Positions 1 to 7,938 of a DNA stretch of 41,891 nucleotides are shown piece by piece. The stretch spans positions 1 to 41,891 of the forward strand of contig JAJEEP010000120.1 of assembly GCA_022820945.1 (NCBI GenBank), read 5' to 3'. How positions within the stretch are numbered: the stretch's first letter is position 1; each line of letters begins with the position of its first letter. The position numbers and the translations under genes are program-made. The DNA comes from Alphaproteobacteria bacterium (GTDB taxonomy: Bacteria > Pseudomonadota > Alphaproteobacteria > UBA828). A model generated the notes under the pieces. That model had not been told where the DNA came from. It ran no database searches and saw only the letters and a program-made list of their open reading frames with translations.

Positions 1-636
1 TGCGGGGTTCCACGGGTCCACCGGCACCGATGTGACGGTGCGGGGGTGCGGCCGGTCTGGCGGGCCCTCCACCTCCGCGCGGATGATGGCGACAGCCTCC
101 GGCGAGAGCCCGCCCCGGGGCTTGGCCTGGCCGGCCTGCGCGGCCTTCGTTGCCTCCCGCTCGCGGTCCGCGCGGAGCTTTTCGGTGCCCTCGAGGCGCT
201 TGAGGAGGAGGGAGATGCGGGCAAGCTCCTGCATCGACACGGGCTCGTCCCGCCCGCTGAGATCGGCCATGGTGGCGAGCACCATGGTCCGCAGGGTCTC
301 GATCAGCACGAGCCCGGCCTGGCCCTCCGGGCGCTCGCCCAGCGCATCCACCCAGGCCTTGACGGTGCGGTCGGTCTCCTGCTGCCGGCGGATCGTGTCG
401 CGCATGTTCTTGGCGTAGCGGCCGACGGCCGAGCGCGAGCATGTCTCGCCTTCGGCCCGGATGCGGGCTGTGATCTCGTCGATGGTGGCGCCGTCTTCGA
501 TGGCCCGATCGACGGCTTCGCGCAGCTTGGCCGGCAGGCGGTCGATGGAGGAGCGGCCGAACGTCCCGGCCGTTGTGCTCTTGGGGGTTTCGTCTTGCAT
601 GGCGTTGCTGTTCTCGCGGGATGGTTTCTGGCTCAT
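1..636 (-). CDS. Mu-like phage small terminase subunit (DUF3486-type), 3' end cut by window edge
   Basis: The minus strand is open from the ATG at 636 to base 1 with no stop (212 codons), so the C-terminus lies outside the window. The protein reads SSIDRLPAKLREAVDRAIED near its N-terminus, followed by a helical DNA-binding-like stretch (ITARIRAEGETCSRSAVGRY). It then has a long helical middle with ETLRTMVLATMADL and a charged segment ending in GGLSPEAVAIIRAEV. This order (SSID-LP start, HTH-like motif, helical core, GLS-PE-AV-II tail) is what I know from the DUF3486/gp27 family of Mu-like phages, the small terminase partner. An alternative ATG lies at 600, giving a length closer to the family; neither start has a clear Shine-Dalgarno. 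The frame stays open upstream to about 721, where base composition drops. A large-terminase gene would be expected beyond position 1. Confidence 0.72.
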   Translation of the reverse strand, partial: MSQKPSRENSNAMQDETPKSTTAGTFGRSSIDRLPAKLREAVDRAIEDGATIDEITARIRAEGETCSRSAVGRYAKNMRDTIRRQQETDRTVKAWVDALGERPEGQAGLVLIETLRTMVLATMADLSGRDEPVSMQELARISLLLKRLEGTEKLRADREREATKAAQAGQAKPRGGLSPEAVAIIRAEVEGPPDRPHPRTVTSVPVDPWNPA

Positions 637-762
637 CCAGCGATGCTGCCCCACGCCGCCCCCGCCTTCCACCGCACCATGGTCCGGGGCGTCGCTTGCA
701 CCCGACGGGTCGTGAGCACGTAGTTATGTTTAGACCTTGATACTCCGTGCGCAGCCGTACGG

Positions 763-791
763 TTGACGCCCCACACTCCACACTCCATAGT
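763..791 (+). promoter_or_regulatory. Predicted sigma70-type promoter of the metallophosphoesterase-STAND gene
   Basis: TTGACG at 763-768 is followed by a 17-bp spacer and CATAGT at 786-791 (four of six -10 consensus positions). The spacer contains a tandem 7-bp repeat, CCACACT twice at 771-784. Transcription would start near 798 and leave a 5' leader of about 95 nt before the ATG at 893. The gene would therefore have its own promoter. This is motif reading only. Confidence 0.45.
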
Positions 792-892
792 TGGCACACC
801 TTACAGTGGTGCAACTGCATCGCCCGCACTGCAATGCATTTACCATTCGACTTTGCCTTTCCCTTCTCATTTTCATGGGTCAAGGAGAGAAC

Positions 893-3800
893 ATGCCGAG
901 CGAAATCAACATCTTACACCTAAGTGATCTTCACTATTCTAACCGCCTAGGCACGTACAATAGATGCCAAGTTATTCAGGCCTTCTTGGATGACGTAAAA
1001 CATTTTTGTACAAGCTATTTGACTATAGACTTAATAATCGTATCTGGTGATTTGGTGTATGCTGCCGACGAAGACGATGTTTATTTTGACCTTTATGATA
1101 ATTTCATATCTCCTCTCTCGAAGACCTCCCGCTGCGACGAGGGCCGTATTTTCTTATGCCCAGGGAATCACGATGTGCAACAGAAAGTAGTGAAGAGAAA
1201 TCATCTTGCACAAGCCGCATTCTTGGCGACGCTTCAAAACCGTGACGCTCTTAATGCCGCTTATGAGAGTGGAGAACTTTTTGAATACATATCGCCGCGC
1301 TTGCAGAGCTTTTTTGATTTGTCCGAGTATTGTGGACATTCTTCGCCAAGATATATGGATCAGTTAATCTCGGTTCAGAGCGATGAGAGTTTATGCATAG
1401 ATGTAATATGCCTCAACACAGCGTGGTCAAGCTTCACCGGACTTCAGACGTATGGTACTGACCTCAGAAAGCTCTTATTTCCGGAGCAAGCAATAAGGAG
1501 AGCGATCGAGCATACTACACCCTCTCACCTAAAGGTCTTCGTGACTCACCATCCCCTTTCCTGGCTTACCGAGAGTTGCGAAAGCGATGCGCTCGCAACC
1601 CTACGTAGTCTTCAGGGAGAGATCTTCTTCCACCTTTACGGCCACATGCATGAGGTTCGACCCCAACATCTATCGTCACTGGAGGGCAATTGGCTGTCCG
1701 CCCAATCAGGTGCATTATACACGGAGCGTTCTCGCTATAATGGTTATTCAATCATCTCTACGAATTTGCCGAATCCTACTCCCGTAGTCAGCTTTCGATC
1801 ATACTTCGATAGCTCCCGAGCCTTCGCCGCAGCACTTGATCTCGCACCTCAAACAGAAGGCCGCTTTTTCTCATCGGCCAAAGCAAAAGCGTTTTGGCAC
1901 GAATTGACCCACAGGTTGGACCACACAAAAATCGAATCTTGGGTTTCTACGGAACTTGCCGTGAAAGCTAAATCAGACTTCGATGAGGGATTTGTCGACC
2001 GTCCTATAGGAGAGATATTTGTTCCGCCCCCGTTATACGTCAGCTATCAAATCGACGAAGGAACGGATGAGGATGTTCCAGAACGCCAAGAAGAGCCAAT
2101 AAGCGTGCTTCAACTTGTGGAATCCAGTTCCAACTACATCATGTACGGAGGACAAGAATACGGTAAGACCACACTACTTCAGCAAGTTGCACTAGGCCTT
2201 ATGCAGCGGAAGGAGGCTTCAAGTGCTAGTATAACCATTCCAGCGCTCATCAATTTCATTGATATAAGACCAGGGCAAGATCGGATAGTGCGGTTACTTC
2301 GATCGTCCCTTCAGAGTGATCTGCCGGCAGGAATAAGTCTCGGGGCGTGCTTAGAGGAAGGCGTTGTTACTGTTTTGGTGGATGATGTAGACATATCAGA
2401 TACCACTCGTATGAAAATGTTGCGAGACTTTATTTCAAAATACCGAAAGAATAGATTCTTATTTGCAGTAGCTGTTCAGACGAGGCACACGTTTTCAACC
2501 CCCTTTCAGGATGAGCTGGTGCCGGATGCAGCTGCTGGCGTGTCATTTGAGCATGTGTTCATCAAACCCTTTACACGCCACAAGATGCGAAATCTGGTTC
2601 AGAAATGGAATAATCGGGCGCAAGTGGATGAAGAGACACTGCTAAACCGCGTAATACGAGAGTTAGCAGGAATGCAAATTCCCTCAACCGCTGTCAACGG
2701 CACCATCCTTCTAATGATATATGAAGGGGAGCCGGATTACTCAGCGATTAATAGAGCGAGCTTAATTGACAGATTTGTGGAACAACTGTTGCAAAAGAGA
2801 TCCTATCAAGAGGCCAGAAGGGGAACATTTGATTTCACAAACAAAATACACGTGCTGGCAGACTTAGCGGGCTATATGGCGCGCGAAGATAAATACGTGT
2901 TGAGCGAAAGCGAAGTGTTGAACGTCGTCCAGAAATACCTGGATTCCAAGGGATTGGCGCAAAGCCATACCGGTATTTTGGCACATTTTGTTGAGGCAAG
3001 AATAGTTGCAGTGCGAGTAGACAACACATATTCCTTTAGATACAGGGCTTTTTTAGAGTACTTTATTGCTTCACAAATGCGAATTAGAGACGACTTTCGC
3101 GATTGGGTGTTGGAAGAAGAAAACTACTTAAGATTTGTCAATGAAGTTGAGTATTATGCTGGTCTTGAGCGAGATAGGGCGGAGACATTAGAGTTGATCG
3201 GAGAGCGATTCGCAGTGCTGGATTCACAACTAACGAAGGAGTTTGGCTGGGAGCCCGATCTTGAACTCGTGGGTAAGTTTGAGCCCACTCCGGAAAAGGT
3301 GGATCTTTTCGAAGACATCGAAGAACAACTATCGTCACCCACTCTTGACGAAGAAGAACGCGACGAAATTTTGGACTGGGAGAGTCCACGGGATGAAGGG
3401 GACAGACAAGAAGTCTATCGGCCAGTGTTGGACTCGCTTGCACATAAGTGGACAGCTTGTTTGCTATTGTATTCGGGTATGGTCAAGAACATGGATCTAG
3501 TATCGGATAGAGACAAGCGAAAGCACTTGCAAAGTGTGCTGTTTGGTTGGTCACGATTTACGATGCACTCTCTCATGATTGTGCCAAGTTTAGCGAAGCA
3601 CAGACGGCTGACAATAAATGGGGTTGTCTATGAGGTGGTAACGCCAAGGCATTACTCGGAGCTGGAAGTAGCGCGATGGTTATATCTGGAGTTGCCGATG
3701 ACGTTGGCCCGACTTGTAATGACACATGTGGGGTCGGAGAAGCTGGAGCGGCAACTTTTGGAAAGCGATGCAATCAGTGAAGAAGAACCTGCTATTGTGC

Positions 3801-4126
3801 GCTTTTTCAGATATACGTTGGTGGCCGACCTAAGGTTGAGAAAGTGGTCTCACTACCTGCCAACTATTGTCTTGTCATTGGAAAGTTCACGTTATTTGAC
3901 CCGATCGTATCTGCGAAAGATGAGCGACATCTATTTATTGGGGGGACTAAAGAAGGAAGTGGCTCGACGACTGCAAGGCGAAATAGGTAATGTAGTAAGT
4001 AGGCTAAAGGGAGGCAGTGCGGAAGAGAGACGTAAAATTAAGAGCAGTGCAATTCAACGGATGGATAGGCGGGCTCGGGTCCGCAAGCTAGAGATTGATA
4101 CCAAAGCACGGCGTGACAGTGGATGA
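893..4126 (+). CDS. Metallophosphoesterase-STAND (NACHT-like) NTPase fusion, candidate antiphage effector
   Basis: A 1077-aa protein, read from the ATG at 893 because AAGGAG (882-887) sits 5 nt upstream; an upstream TTG at 791 would overlap the promoter. Residues 1-~300 form a calcineurin-like phosphoesterase with all its metal motifs: DLH (12-14), GD (52-53), GNHD (91-94), HH (219-220) and GHMH (250-253). A P-loop NTPase follows, with Walker A GGQEYGKT (419-426) and Walker B VLVDDVD (494-500). A helical/winged-helix part has a NACHT-style FRYRAFLEYFIA (715-726). Residues ~730-1077 are mainly helical and charged, and I recognise no family or repeats there. There is no signal peptide or membrane segment. 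By analogy with STAND immune proteins, the C-terminus would sense a phage component and the phosphoesterase would cut nucleic acid or a nucleotide. That role is inferred. The gene is AT-rich, lies beside a Mu-like terminase gene, and has no partner gene. Confidence 0.88.
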   Translation: MPSEINILHLSDLHYSNRLGTYNRCQVIQAFLDDVKHFCTSYLTIDLIIVSGDLVYAADEDDVYFDLYDNFISPLSKTSRCDEGRIFLCPGNHDVQQKVVKRNHLAQAAFLATLQNRDALNAAYESGELFEYISPRLQSFFDLSEYCGHSSPRYMDQLISVQSDESLCIDVICLNTAWSSFTGLQTYGTDLRKLLFPEQAIRRAIEHTTPSHLKVFVTHHPLSWLTESCESDALATLRSLQGEIFFHLYGHMHEVRPQHLSSLEGNWLSAQSGALYTERSRYNGYSIISTNLPNPTPVVSFRSYFDSSRAFAAALDLAPQTEGRFFSSAKAKAFWHELTHRLDHTKIESWVSTELAVKAKSDFDEGFVDRPIGEIFVPPPLYVSYQIDEGTDEDVPERQEEPISVLQLVESSSNYIMYGGQEYGKTTLLQQVALGLMQRKEASSASITIPALINFIDIRPGQDRIVRLLRSSLQSDLPAGISLGACLEEGVVTVLVDDVDISDTTRMKMLRDFISKYRKNRFLFAVAVQTRHTFSTPFQDELVPDAAAGVSFEHVFIKPFTRHKMRNLVQKWNNRAQVDEETLLNRVIRELAGMQIPSTAVNGTILLMIYEGEPDYSAINRASLIDRFVEQLLQKRSYQEARRGTFDFTNKIHVLADLAGYMAREDKYVLSESEVLNVVQKYLDSKGLAQSHTGILAHFVEARIVAVRVDNTYSFRYRAFLEYFIASQMRIRDDFRDWVLEEENYLRFVNEVEYYAGLERDRAETLELIGERFAVLDSQLTKEFGWEPDLELVGKFEPTPEKVDLFEDIEEQLSSPTLDEEERDEILDWESPRDEGDRQEVYRPVLDSLAHKWTACLLLYSGMVKNMDLVSDRDKRKHLQSVLFGWSRFTMHSLMIVPSLAKHRRLTINGVVYEVVTPRHYSELEVARWLYLELPMTLARLVMTHVGSEKLERQLLESDAISEEEPAIVRFFRYTLVADLRLRKWSHYLPTIVLSLESSRYLTRSYLRKMSDIYLLGGLKKEVARRLQGEIGNVVSRLKGGSAEERRKIKSSAIQRMDRRARVRKLEIDTKARRDSG

Positions 4127-4182
4127 GCTGGCGTTGGAGATGGAAGCGAAAGTTGGTGGAGGGGTGAGGCTCTACACTCACT

Positions 4183-4197
4183 ATCGGTGGCGCCGAT
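4183..4197. terminator. Weak hairpin between convergent genes
   Basis: ATCGG (4183-4187) and CCGAT (4193-4197) flank the loop TGGCG in the 72-bp gap between the STAND gene and the convergent aldolase-like gene. The stem is only 5 bp with no T tract, so a terminator role is weakly supported. The rest of the gap shows nothing else. Confidence 0.25.
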
Positions 4198-4198
4198 C

Positions 4199-4987
4199 TT
4201 ACTCCCGATACCCCGCGTCCGCTTGATCCAGCATGCGCATGTAGGCCTGGAACTCCAGCGCGCCGATGTCGCTCACGTGGGTGGAGAAGTCGTCTATCTG
4301 CTGGGCGGACTGCGCGCAGACCTCCTCGGGCACATGCGTCAGGCTTGAGTTCATCGCGAGCGCGTCCACCTGCGTCTTGCACGCGGTCTCCAGCCGGTGC
4401 AGGTAGAGGAAGGCCTCGGGGATCGTCCGCCCCACCGTCACCAGCCCGTGGTTGCGCAGGATGAGCGCGCGGTTCCGGCCCAGATCCTGCACCAGCCGCG
4501 CCTTCTCGGCCTCGCTCACGATCGCGCCTTCGTACGCGTGGTAGCCGACCATGCCGTGGAAGAGCGTCGCATCCAGGCTGATCGGCAGCAGCCCGCACTC
4601 CAGCGCCGCCACCGCCATGCCCGCCGGCGAGTGCGTGTGCATGACGCAGTGCGCGTCCGGCGCTTCGGAGTGGATCGCGCCGTGGATGGCGTAGCCGGCG
4701 GCGTTCACCGGCCACGCGCTCTCGCCCACGATCTCGCCCTCCAGCGTGATCTTGACCAGGTTGGACGCGGTCACCTCGTCGTAGCGCAGCCCGTAGGGGT
4801 TGATGAGGAAGTGCCGCTCCGGCCCCGGCACGCGCACGGTGAGGTGGCCGTAGATCGACTCGTTCCAGCCGAAATGCTCCACCAGCCGGTAGGCGGCGGC
4901 GAGTTGCACGCGCAGCTCCGCCTCGCTCGGCACCGGCTGGACGGTCTCGAAGTTCGCCGCTGCGGCCTCGGCTGTGGTTGTGCTCAT
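4199..4987 (-). CDS. Class II aldolase/adducin family protein
   Basis: A 262-aa protein of usual length for the class II aldolase/adducin fold. Likely zinc ligands are visible: HTHSPAG at 117-123 (H117, H119) and NHG at 179-181 (H180). The segment GYAIHGAIHSEAPDAHCVMH aligns with the fuculose-phosphate aldolase helix that carries the catalytic acid. The acid position appears replaced by a small residue, as in the adducin-like subgroup, so aldolase activity is uncertain. The ATG at 4987 follows GAAGGAGAGAGCG. It is the last gene of a minus-strand group, separated from the hydratase-like gene by a REP-like repeat. Substrate unknown; a decarboxylase or aldolase acting on a small hydroxy-acid is possible. 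Confidence 0.85.
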   Translation of the reverse strand: MSTTTAEAAAANFETVQPVPSEAELRVQLAAAYRLVEHFGWNESIYGHLTVRVPGPERHFLINPYGLRYDEVTASNLVKITLEGEIVGESAWPVNAAGYAIHGAIHSEAPDAHCVMHTHSPAGMAVAALECGLLPISLDATLFHGMVGYHAYEGAIVSEAEKARLVQDLGRNRALILRNHGLVTVGRTIPEAFLYLHRLETACKTQVDALAMNSSLTHVPEEVCAQSAQQIDDFSTHVSDIGALEFQAYMRMLDQADAGYRE

Positions 4988-5021
4988 CGCTCTCTCCTTC
5001 TCGCTCGCCGCGTCTCGCGTG

Positions 5022-5142
5022 ACCCCTCCTCACCCCGGCCCTCTCCTCCCCAGGGAGGAGAGGGGGAAAAAAGTGACACGCGGCCTCTCGGCTTTCGTTC
5101 CCCCTCCGCCCTCTGGGGGGAGGGGGTCAGGGGGAGGTGGGG
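5022..5142. repeat. REP-like/MITE-like palindromic intergenic repeat
   Basis: About 120 bp in the gap between two minus-strand genes. The left half carries CCCTCTCCTCCC next to GGGAGGAGAGGG (hairpin at about 5039-5064). The right half carries CCCCCTCCGCCC followed by GGGGGGAGGGGGTCAGGGGG. The ends are roughly inverted copies of each other (CCCCTCCTCACCCC against GGGGGAGGTGGGG). Dispersed repeats of this CCTCACCC...GGAGAGGG type are known between genes in many proteobacteria. Only one copy is visible here, so its repetitive nature rests on that knowledge. It could shape mRNA stability or termination between the two genes. Confidence 0.6.
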
Positions 5143-5155
5143 CGGCCGCGTCTCG

Positions 5156-5941
5156 CTACGCCTCGAAGTATACCTCCGCCCGGCCGATGGGGCCGAACTC
5201 GGCGGTCACCGTATCGCCTGGCTGGCACTGCACCACGTCCGCCGCGCTTCCGGTGGTGACCACGTGGCCGGCCTCCAGCGTGAGCCCGCGCCCGCTCAGG
5301 TGGTTCGCGAGCCAGACCATGACGTTCCACGGATCGCCCAGCACGTTGGCGCCCGCGCCTTCGCTCACCACCTCGCCATTGATGCGGACCACCACCGCCT
5401 GGTCCGCGAGGTCGCGGTCGAGCCCGTCCGCCGCCGCCGGCCCGAGGCAGAGCATGCAGCCGATGGCGTTGTCGCCGATCAGGTCCATGGCCTTCATGGA
5501 GAGCCAGTCGGCGTAGCGGGAATCCGGCACCTCGATGGCGGGGTGCACGCTCGCCACCGCCGCCCGCACGTCTGCCCGCGTGTAGGGCTCGGTGCGCGGC
5601 GCGAGCGCGCTCCCCATCACGAAGTCGAACTCCGCCTCGATCGCGTAGAAGTTCACCGTGTTCGCCGGCACGGTGAGCGGGCTCCCGCCCACGTAGTCCG
5701 CGAACAGGCGGCCGGAGAACGGCGCATCCACGCCGAAGCGCGCCTGCACCTGCGCGTTGGTGGCGCCGATCTTGTAGCCCGCGATGGCGAGGCCCGCGCT
5801 TTCGGCGAGCCCGTCCTGCACGGCGTAGGCCTGATCCAGCGAGCCTGGCCGGCAGTCCGCCGGCAATGCCGCGATCTGCGTGCGCCCCTGCCAGGCCTCC
5901 CAGAGTAGTGCCCCGCCGCGTGCGGCCGCTTCCCGATCCAT
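5156..5941 (-). CDS. 2-keto-4-pentenoate hydratase-like protein (FAA hydrolase superfamily)
   Basis: A 261-aa protein starting at the ATG at 5941, with AAGGAG seven bases upstream. It has the MhpD-type pattern: GYKIGATNAQVQARFGV (55-71), the acidic metal-binding pair AIEAEFDFV (E102, E104) and VHPAIEVPDSRY (E137), and a C-terminal VVTTGSA-GDTVTAEFGPIGRAEV. Family members add water to 2-hydroxypenta-2,4-dienoate in meta-cleavage pathways; close relatives include oxaloacetate or oxalocrotonate decarboxylases. The exact substrate cannot be read from sequence. It lies 29 bp downstream of the glutamine amidotransferase gene on the same strand, probably in the same transcript. No ring-cleavage dioxygenase is nearby, so a classical aromatic pathway is not evident. 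Confidence 0.85.
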   Translation of the reverse strand: MDREAAARGGALLWEAWQGRTQIAALPADCRPGSLDQAYAVQDGLAESAGLAIAGYKIGATNAQVQARFGVDAPFSGRLFADYVGGSPLTVPANTVNFYAIEAEFDFVMGSALAPRTEPYTRADVRAAVASVHPAIEVPDSRYADWLSMKAMDLIGDNAIGCMLCLGPAAADGLDRDLADQAVVVRINGEVVSEGAGANVLGDPWNVMVWLANHLSGRGLTLEAGHVVTTGSAADVVQCQPGDTVTAEFGPIGRAEVYFEA

Positions 5942-5970
5942 TCCCTCTCTCCTTGCCGCGTTACCTATTG

Positions 5971-6720
5971 TTACTCCGCCGCGCGCTGCGTACCGCCAGC
6001 CTCCATCATATCCACGAAGTTCCGGAAGAGCCGGCTGCCGTTGGCGCGCAGCGTCTCCTCCTCGCGCGCCGCATCGGCCACCATGCGCGCGAACGCGCCC
6101 GCCCCCTGATCCCGCTCCAGCGCGGCGATGTAGTCGGGGAATAGCTCGGTCGCCTGCACCAGCTTCGCATCCACCTCCATGTGGAACTGCACGCCGTAGG
6201 CGCGGGGCGCCAGGCGATAGGCCTGCACCGCGCAGGCCTCGGAGGTGGCGAGCAGCACCGCCTGCCGCGGCATCGCGGTGACCGCGTTCAGGTGCCACTG
6301 CATGGTGAGCGGGGCCGCGGGCAGGCCGGCGAAGAGCGGGTCGGCGCGGCCCGCCTCGGTCAGCGCGAAGTCCACGATGCCGACCTCGGCGCGCGGCAGC
6401 GGCGCCACGGTGCCGCCGTGCGCGTCCGCCAGCAGCTGGCAGCCGAGGCAGACGCCGAGCACCGGCATGCCCCGCGCCACGGCATCCCGCAGCAGCGCCT
6501 TCTCGGGCCGGAGCCAGGGGTGGAGATGCTCCTCGTCCGCCTGCTGCGGCCCGCCCATGGCGAGCACGGCGTCGTAGCCCTCGAGCGCCGGCAGCGGCTC
6601 GCCCTGCCAGGGATCGCAGGGGTGCCATTCGATGCCGGCCTCGGCCATGACCTCGCCGAAGAAGCCGGGCTGGTCGATCTCCGAATGCCGGATGACCAGC
6701 ACCCGGCGCACGGCCGCCAT
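5971..6720 (-). CDS. Class I glutamine amidotransferase (GMP synthase-like)
   Basis: A 249-aa stand-alone class I glutamine amidotransferase. The triad is visible: the nucleophile in PVLGVCLGCQLLAD (C91), and GVQFHMEV with H180 and E182. The N-terminal RVLVIRHSEIDQPGFFGEV and the MGGPQ segment (55-59) match the GuaA-like subgroup that works without a fused synthetase. The enzyme would hydrolyse glutamine or a gamma-glutamyl compound. Its start lies 3 nt after the stop of the upstream MetE-like gene, which indicates translational coupling. It probably acts on the same substrate or its amine as the neighbouring enzymes, but that is inference. Confidence 0.87.
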   Translation of the reverse strand: MAAVRRVLVIRHSEIDQPGFFGEVMAEAGIEWHPCDPWQGEPLPALEGYDAVLAMGGPQQADEEHLHPWLRPEKALLRDAVARGMPVLGVCLGCQLLADAHGGTVAPLPRAEVGIVDFALTEAGRADPLFAGLPAAPLTMQWHLNAVTAMPRQAVLLATSEACAVQAYRLAPRAYGVQFHMEVDAKLVQATELFPDYIAALERDQGAGAFARMVADAAREEETLRANGSRLFRNFVDMMEAGGTQRAAE

Positions 6721-6723
6721 CCC

Positions 6724-7866
6724 CTACCAGAGCCGGTCGGAGGCCAGCGCCGCGCCCTCGGCGAGCGCGCCCAGCTTGGCGTAGACGATCTCCGAATCCA
6801 CCCGGCCGAAGCCCGCGAAGGTGCCGAAGCCGCAGTCGCCGCCCGCCAGCACCCGCTCGCGGCCCACGATGTCGGCGAAGCGGCAGATGCGCTCCGCCAC
6901 CAGCGCCGGGTGCTCGACAAAGTTCGAGACGGAATCGATCACGCCGGGGATCAGCACCTTGTCCTCCGGCAGGCCGCGCTCCTGGAACACGGTCCATTCG
7001 TGGGCGTGGCGCGGGTTCGCCGCCTCGAACGAAATTGCCTGCGGCTTCGCCTTCATCACCGTGTCGTAGATCGCATCCAGCGCGATGTCGCAGATGTGCG
7101 GCCCCTCGTAGTTGCCCCAGCAGAGGTGGAGCCGCGCCGCCTCGGCGGGCACGCCCTCGAGCGCGGCATTCAGCACCTCGATGTTGCGCTCGGCCACGGC
7201 GACGAATTCCGCGTCGCTCTTGTCCTTGTGGATGCTGTGCCGGGTCATGGCGAGATCGGGGCAGTCGAGCTGGATCACCAGGCCCGCCGCGTGGATCGCC
7301 TCGTACTCGGGCTTCATCGCCTCGCAGAGCACCTCCAGGTAGGCGTCCTCGCTGGGGTAGTACTGGTTGGGCTGGAAGAACGCGATGACGCCGGGCGAGG
7401 CTGCGTTCATGAAGCCCTCGACCGCGCCGGCGCTTTCCAGCGCTGCGGCCATGTTGGCGAGGTCCTTCCTGAGCGGCGCCTCGTCCTTGATGCTGATCTC
7501 GCCCGTGCACGGCGCACGCCTGACCTGCGGCGCCTCGCCATGGGCCGCGACGCGCTGCACGTAGGCCGGGAAGAGCTCCATGTCCTTCGGCATCTTGCGC
7601 GCGCTGTCGCCCGAGAAGCCGTGCAGCCGCTCCGTGACGTAGGTGGAATAGCCGCTCTTGCTCATCTCGCCGTCGGAGACGATGTCGACCCCGGCATCGA
7701 CCTGCCGGCGCACGACCTCGGCTACGGCGCCCGTCATGCAGGCGTCGAAGGCGCCCTGGTCGGCGAGCGTTTCGTTCTCCTTGGCGAGCAGCATGTCGGA
7801 GACGTCCGCAGGCCTCGGCAGGGAGCCCACATGCGTGGTGAGTATGCGTTCGGTGCTGAGCTTCAT
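6724..7866 (-). CDS. Cobalamin-independent methionine synthase II (MetE C-terminal)-like protein
   Basis: A 380-aa single-domain relative of the catalytic half of MetE. It opens with LTTHVGSLPRP (9-19), the family signature. The zinc ligands of MetE are all present: H247 and C249 in LHLCWGN, E281 in SFEAANPRH, and C345 in GGDCGFGTF. Full MetE is about 750 aa; proteins of this length lack the N-terminal half and are often linked to thiol or methyl transfer other than methionine synthesis. The ATG at 7866 has GGGAGG upstream. It is the first gene of the minus-strand group and shares a ~233-bp divergent region with the HAD hydrolase gene. A thiol/alkyl transfer role is inferred; the true substrate is unknown. 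Confidence 0.86.
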   Translation of the reverse strand: MKLSTERILTTHVGSLPRPADVSDMLLAKENETLADQGAFDACMTGAVAEVVRRQVDAGVDIVSDGEMSKSGYSTYVTERLHGFSGDSARKMPKDMELFPAYVQRVAAHGEAPQVRRAPCTGEISIKDEAPLRKDLANMAAALESAGAVEGFMNAASPGVIAFFQPNQYYPSEDAYLEVLCEAMKPEYEAIHAAGLVIQLDCPDLAMTRHSIHKDKSDAEFVAVAERNIEVLNAALEGVPAEAARLHLCWGNYEGPHICDIALDAIYDTVMKAKPQAISFEAANPRHAHEWTVFQERGLPEDKVLIPGVIDSVSNFVEHPALVAERICRFADIVGRERVLAGGDCGFGTFAGFGRVDSEIVYAKLGALAEGAALASDRLW

Positions 7867-7899
7867 GCCGTCCTCCCTTCATGCGCGTCCACGCGCGCG

Positions 7900-7938
7900 G
7901 GGCGCACGATGCGCGTCGATAGGCGCAGGGCGCACGAT
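7900..7938. repeat. Direct repeat pair in the divergent intergenic region
   Basis: GGGCGCACGAT occurs at 7900-7910 and again at 7928-7938, 28 bp apart, just upstream of the MetE-like gene. The placement suits an operator for the minus-strand group, but no regulator is linked to it. The rest of the 7867-8099 gap shows no clear promoter. Confidence 0.35.

Noticed and set aside
46..723. Plus-strand open frame of 225 codons opposite the terminase gene
   Set aside because: Arg/His/Gly-rich with no family signal. The minus strand in the same place gives a clear DUF3486-like protein, so this is a shadow frame.
791..892. 34-residue N-terminal extension of the STAND protein
   Set aside because: It would start with TTG inside the predicted -10 box, while the ATG at 893 has an ideal Shine-Dalgarno and starts the phosphoesterase fold directly.
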